NCBI GenBank assembly: GCA_021604825.1 | Contig: BQJS01000178.1 | Span: 1 to 9,954, forward strand | Direction: 5' to 3' | Source: Phycisphaerae bacterium | Lineage (GTDB): Bacteria; Planctomycetota; Phycisphaerae; UBA1845 | Length of the DNA stretch: 9,954 bases | Shown here: positions 6,975 to 9,954 of the stretch, piece after piece | Layout: each line of letters opens with the position of its first letter | How positions within the stretch are numbered: position 1 is the first letter of the stretch | Made by a program: the position numbers and the translations under genes | Notes under the pieces: generated by a model | Seen by the model: only the letters and a program-made list of their open reading frames with translations | What the model was told of the DNA's origin: nothing | Databases searched by the model: none

Positions 6975-7193
6975 GAATGCCTCGCTCATCTGCACCGAAG
7001 GTACGCCCAATGTGAACGTTACAGATGCCCGGTCTTCGCCATTGTTACAATTTTTGGCTGGAAAGAGTGCCAGCGTCGATTGTTTCCTTGGTGATTCGAA
7101 TCCGAACAGGTAAACTGTGGCCCACGTTTTGAGCAATTTGATTCGCAAAACCTGATGTCAACCCATATCGGTGAAAACCCGCGGAGGCACGGC
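6975..7193. other. Intergenic region between mdh and the membrane protein
   Basis: No gene is seen in these roughly 220 bases. They contain a perfect ten-base palindrome, GATTCGAATC (7093-7102), and a weak palindrome TTGTTACAA near 7043-7051. Neither is part of a terminator. No good promoter hexamer pair was found, though TAAACT (7111-7116) could serve as a -10 box. Confidence 0.4.
7183..7187 (+). promoter_or_regulatory. GGAGG ribosome binding site deciding a GTG start
   Basis: GGAGG sits six bases before the in-frame GTG at 7194. The alternative upstream ATG at 7155 lacks such a signal, so this site argues for the shorter protein. Confidence 0.6.
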
Positions 7194-7685
7194 GTGTCAC
7201 AAATAGACAAGCAACTCGACCATATTTACCACCGTTCTCGGATCGACGCACAGATTACTGGAATGATCGCGCTGGTGGCCGTTATGGCAATACTGTCATT
7301 AACGATTGGCCCCAAGTTCGCCCCATTCAAGGTTGGTGCATCAATGCTCGAACCCGTTCGATTTGTTTGGGTCGAAGTGGAACAAGAATGGGTGAGCGAA
7401 TACACGCTGGTCCAGACAAAAACCTTTCCTCCGATCGGGAACATGGGCAACATCGATATTCGCGAGGTGTATCCCAAGGTGGTCAGCATCGTTCTCTTTA
7501 TCTCGGTGATGGCCATTTCTGGATTCATCTACAAGTGCGCTCGGCGCCAGACCCGATTGATGAATGAGATCTACGCCGACGATCCAGACCGACCGTATTT
7601 CCGACCTTGGTCCGAAATTCGCATTACATTCTGGGCGCTGAATTTCGCTCTACTTTTTGTGATGCTGCTGCTATTCTTCTTATAG
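7194..7685 (+). CDS. Three-helix membrane protein, unknown function
   Basis: With the start chosen here the protein has 163 residues. A polar N-terminal stretch (SQIDKQLDHIYHRSRID) leads into a first transmembrane helix with IALVAVMAILSLTIG. A soluble loop of about 60 residues is predicted outside the membrane (from PKFAPFKVG to IDIREVYP). A second helix (VVSIVLFISVMAISGFIY) is followed by a cytoplasmic basic stretch, and a third ends the protein (FALLFVMLLLFFL). I recognise no domain. The frame also opens at an ATG at 7155, giving 176 residues, but that start has no ribosome binding site. The GTG at 7194 is preceded by GGAGG (7183-7187) at six bases, so I prefer it. A strong terminator follows 80 bases after the stop. 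Confidence 0.65.
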   Translation: MSQIDKQLDHIYHRSRIDAQITGMIALVAVMAILSLTIGPKFAPFKVGASMLEPVRFVWVEVEQEWVSEYTLVQTKTFPPIGNMGNIDIREVYPKVVSIVLFISVMAISGFIYKCARRQTRLMNEIYADDPDRPYFRPWSEIRITFWALNFALLFVMLLLFFL

Positions 7686-7767
7686 ACATTGACACCCGTA
7701 CCATGGGTAAACCGCTTTCGCTTGACACGTTGCAGCAATGTCGACAAGCTCAAACCAAACATGTTTC

Positions 7768-7805
7768 AGCCTCGTGCGATACACTCGCGCGAGGCTTTCT
7801 TTTTT
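7768..7805 (+). terminator. Rho-independent terminator
   Basis: An 11-base-pair stem (7768-7778 with 7786-7796, one G-T wobble) closes a seven-base loop. The right arm ends in CGAGGCT and runs straight into a T-rich tail, TTCTTTTTT (7797-7805). The orientation fits termination of the transcript carrying the membrane protein, and perhaps mdh. It separates that unit from the secreted PD40 protein that starts 20 bases later. Confidence 0.9.
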
Positions 7806-7824
7806 GACCAAAGGACTGTGGACA

Positions 7825-9954
7825 ATGATTTGGGGAAGTAGTCGCGACAGTATTCGGGCGTCGGACAAGATCGTAGCCACCTGCCTTGTGATGTTCGCAA
7901 CGATGGCATCAAGTGCCGTCGCGCAGGAAGCGGCAAAGGAAAAACCCGGGTCGGGTTTTCTTAGCAATATTCGACAGGTTACGTTTGAAGGCCGGCGAAG
8001 CGGTGAAGGCTACTTCAGCGCCGACGGATCAAAGATGATCTTCCAAAGTGAGCGCGACCCAGCCAACCCCTTCTATCAAATCTTCGTGCTCGATTTGAAC
8101 ACCGGAGACACAACACCCGTCTCACCGGGAATGGGAAAGACCACCTGCGCATGGCTTCATCCCAATGGCAAAGGCGCGCTTTTCGCATCGACCCACGACG
8201 ACCCCAACTCACTCGCCTTGCAGAAGGCAGAATTGGAATTGCGCGCTTCGGGCAAGACCAAACGCTACTCATGGGACTACGACGAACACTATGAAATCTA
8301 CGCCACCGAACTCGGGTCAAATAAGTACACGAACCTGACCAAGACGCGCGGCTATGATGCGGAAGGGTCGTATTCATCCGATGGCAAGTGGGTGGCGTTT
8401 GCATCGAATCGCCACGCCTACACCGACAAGCTTTCAGCCGAAGACCAACAGCTCCTGACCAACGACGCCAAGTATTTTCTCGACATCTACATCATGCGCG
8501 CCGACGGCAGCGATGTGAAACGCCTTACGAACGTACCCGGTTACGACGGTGGCCCGTTCTTCAGCCCGGACAGCAAACGCATCTGCTGGCGACGCTTCAC
8601 GCCCGATGGCAACATCGCCGAAATCTGGACCATGAACATCGACGGCAGCGATCAAAAGCAAATCACCAAACTGGGTGGCATGTCCTGGGCACCCTACTAC
8701 CACCCGTCCGGCGACTACCTGATCTTCACCACCGATATCAACGGCCGCAGCAACTTCGAACTCTACATCGTAGACGTCGAAGGCAAACACGAACCCGTAA
8801 GAGTAAGCAACCTGCCCGGCTTCGATGGACTGCCAGTGTTCTTCCCAGACGGCAAACGCATCGCCTGGACTGCCAACCGCACGGGAAACAAGAAGGGGCA
8901 GATTTATTTTGCGGATTTTGATCATAGACAAGCCCAGGATTCGCTTGAAATAGCAAGGCCCAGCGATTCTTTGGAAGGTCATGCACGAAATCGCGCGCTC
9001 ATACACGAGGCCACTTCTCCCGCAATCACACAGATGGACCATCATTTAAGGGAATCGGTTATCGAAGCTGAGGTAGACCCTAGTAAACGAGCGTTTGGGC
9101 TATTTGTCGCATACACAGAATTCATGAAGGAACTCGGATTCTCGCCTCCGAAAATTTTTGAGGATCCAGAAGGGAATGTCTCAGTGAGTGTGGACTCAAC
9201 ATTTGGCAACCCCAGGGACAGTGAAGTCGTCTTGTTGTTCTTGGAGATTAAGGCTAGAGGGAATAGCGAATGGTTGCGACGCAGCATCCGTGATCTAGCC
9301 GCCCTTATCGAGTTCGCGCAGTTTTTCGCACATCAAACGCAACATGCGGAAAGCTCACTGGTGCGGCCTCTCCGTATCGTTGTCGCGTTCACCAATTCAA
9401 GTGCAGGCATCAATACAAGGAGGCGCATGATTGACCAAGCGATCAAAGACTCCAACTGTTCTGCCGCATTGTTTACGTCATTTGATGGACTACCGAACAA
9501 ACCGAGCAGACTCTTGATCGAAGGAACCGGTACGAGCCAGTTGTGGCCTCGTCTGGTTGAGCGTGCCAATCTTCCCATCGGGCTATCGCTTGCGATCGAT
9601 GCTGCCCCCAGCCCGGAATCGGCCGTATTTCTCCTGTATGAAAACGAGATACCTGTCCTATCGATCTTGCCGGTTTCAGATGGCGGTCAACAGCCTTTGC
9701 GAAATGGGCATTCCAGTACTCCTGATCTAAAACCTGTTGAATTCGTATCGCGCATTCTTGAAAGATTAGCCGTACAACCAAAGGCGCCCGTTTTCACACC
9801 AATCACCAAGCGTGCCGATGCCGCGAAGGGTCGGCCTTATCTTGGCACCGAGCCGGACTATCGCGCTCGCGTTGAGGGCGTTTTGCTTAAGGGCGTTAAG
9901 GAGAACGGGCCTGCCCATGCCGGGGGGATGCGGGCTGGCGATGTCATTGTGCAG
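7825..9954 (+). CDS. Secreted PD40 propeller, degenerate M28-like and PDZ protein (partial)
   Basis: The frame is open through 710 codons and runs off the window. The ATG has an AAAGGA ribosome binding site (7810-7815) nine bases upstream. Residues 1-33 form a signal peptide with a likely cut in SAVA|QE, so the protein is exported. Residues about 50-365 are a TolB/PD40 beta-propeller, with repeated blocks such as YFSADGSKMIF, SYSSDGKWVAFASNR, FFSPDSKRI, YHPSGDYLIF and FFPDGKRIAWTANR. Residues about 370-650 align by eye with M28 zinc aminopeptidases (KELGF, SEVVLLF, AALIEFAQFFA, GTGTSQLWPRLVERAN, IPVLS, STPD). However, the expected metal ligands and catalytic glutamate are replaced, so this part is probably inactive. 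From about 672, YLGTEPDY and GVKENGPAHAGGMRAGDVIVQ open a PDZ domain, cut by the window edge. Active relatives of this architecture are secreted hydrolases. This one may act as a binding protein for peptides or cell-surface sugars, which is inference. Confidence 0.85.
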   Translation, partial: MIWGSSRDSIRASDKIVATCLVMFATMASSAVAQEAAKEKPGSGFLSNIRQVTFEGRRSGEGYFSADGSKMIFQSERDPANPFYQIFVLDLNTGDTTPVSPGMGKTTCAWLHPNGKGALFASTHDDPNSLALQKAELELRASGKTKRYSWDYDEHYEIYATELGSNKYTNLTKTRGYDAEGSYSSDGKWVAFASNRHAYTDKLSAEDQQLLTNDAKYFLDIYIMRADGSDVKRLTNVPGYDGGPFFSPDSKRICWRRFTPDGNIAEIWTMNIDGSDQKQITKLGGMSWAPYYHPSGDYLIFTTDINGRSNFELYIVDVEGKHEPVRVSNLPGFDGLPVFFPDGKRIAWTANRTGNKKGQIYFADFDHRQAQDSLEIARPSDSLEGHARNRALIHEATSPAITQMDHHLRESVIEAEVDPSKRAFGLFVAYTEFMKELGFSPPKIFEDPEGNVSVSVDSTFGNPRDSEVVLLFLEIKARGNSEWLRRSIRDLAALIEFAQFFAHQTQHAESSLVRPLRIVVAFTNSSAGINTRRRMIDQAIKDSNCSAALFTSFDGLPNKPSRLLIEGTGTSQLWPRLVERANLPIGLSLAIDAAPSPESAVFLLYENEIPVLSILPVSDGGQQPLRNGHSSTPDLKPVEFVSRILERLAVQPKAPVFTPITKRADAAKGRPYLGTEPDYRARVEGVLLKGVKENGPAHAGGMRAGDVIVQ

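Noticed and set aside
7031..7056. A terminator after mdh formed by GCCA...TGGC with an internal T run
   Set aside because: The stem is only four pairs and the T run lies inside the structure rather than after it.
8388..8921. A 177-residue plus-strand frame rich in arginine and histidine
   Set aside because: It is an out-of-frame reading of GC-rich propeller repeats, and its extreme basic composition is typical of shadows.
8905..8935. A frameshift or gene fusion error at the junction of propeller and M28-like part
   Set aside because: The same frame carries the propeller, the M28-like landmarks and the PDZ start without a stop, so no frameshift is needed.
8434..9045. A 203-residue open frame on the minus strand
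   Set aside because: It is a shadow of the PD40 propeller gene, whose frame has signal peptide, repeats and a good ribosome binding site. The antisense product shows no domain.
1..9954. CRISPR arrays, tRNA genes, riboswitches or tandem repeats
   Set aside because: No regularly spaced repeats, cloverleaf-like sequences or known aptamer signatures were visible. The only repetitive pattern is the degenerate propeller motif at protein level.

Overview
The window is a gene-dense bacterial chromosome segment. Several features together suggest Planctomycetota, possibly a Phycisphaerae-like lineage: a TM2-like membrane protein resembling DUF6677, a secreted PD40/M28-like/PDZ protein of a type I associate with that phylum, a bacterial GH3-family enzyme, and fairly GC-rich genes with modest Shine-Dalgarno signals. 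This assignment is inference from gene content, because there is no rRNA or other marker here.

Left part (1-1785): an AT-richer leader with a TTGACA-type promoter candidate precedes a single 503-codon P-loop ATPase resembling the Sll1717 family. It looks like an accessory gene. Middle-left (1846-2843, minus strand): a three-gene cluster runs fmdB-like zinc ribbon, DUF6677-like membrane protein, small membrane protein, the last two overlapping by ATGA. A divergent promoter region (2844-3051) separates it from a plus-strand cluster: a small lipoprotein, tRNA pseudouridine-55 synthase (truB) and a GH3-family acyl-adenylating/amido synthetase. These lie only 9 and 23 bases apart and are probably cotranscribed.

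Right part: an NAD-dependent malate dehydrogenase (mdh) has a strong RBS and a small palindrome upstream. A three-helix membrane protein follows, probably starting at a GTG with a GGAGG RBS, and then a clear rho-independent terminator (7768-7805). The last gene starts at 7825 and is open to the window end, with 710 codons visible. It encodes a signal peptide, a TolB/PD40 beta-propeller, a region that aligns by eye with M28 zinc aminopeptidases, and the start of a PDZ domain.

The most unusual point is in that last gene. Its M28-like segment keeps the fold-level landmarks and an intact frame, but the expected zinc ligands and catalytic glutamate all appear to be substituted. The segment is also compact and lower in GC than the propeller before it and the PDZ after it. 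It is best read as a secreted pseudopeptidase with a distinct evolutionary history. I see no CRISPR array, tRNA, rRNA or intact insertion sequence.
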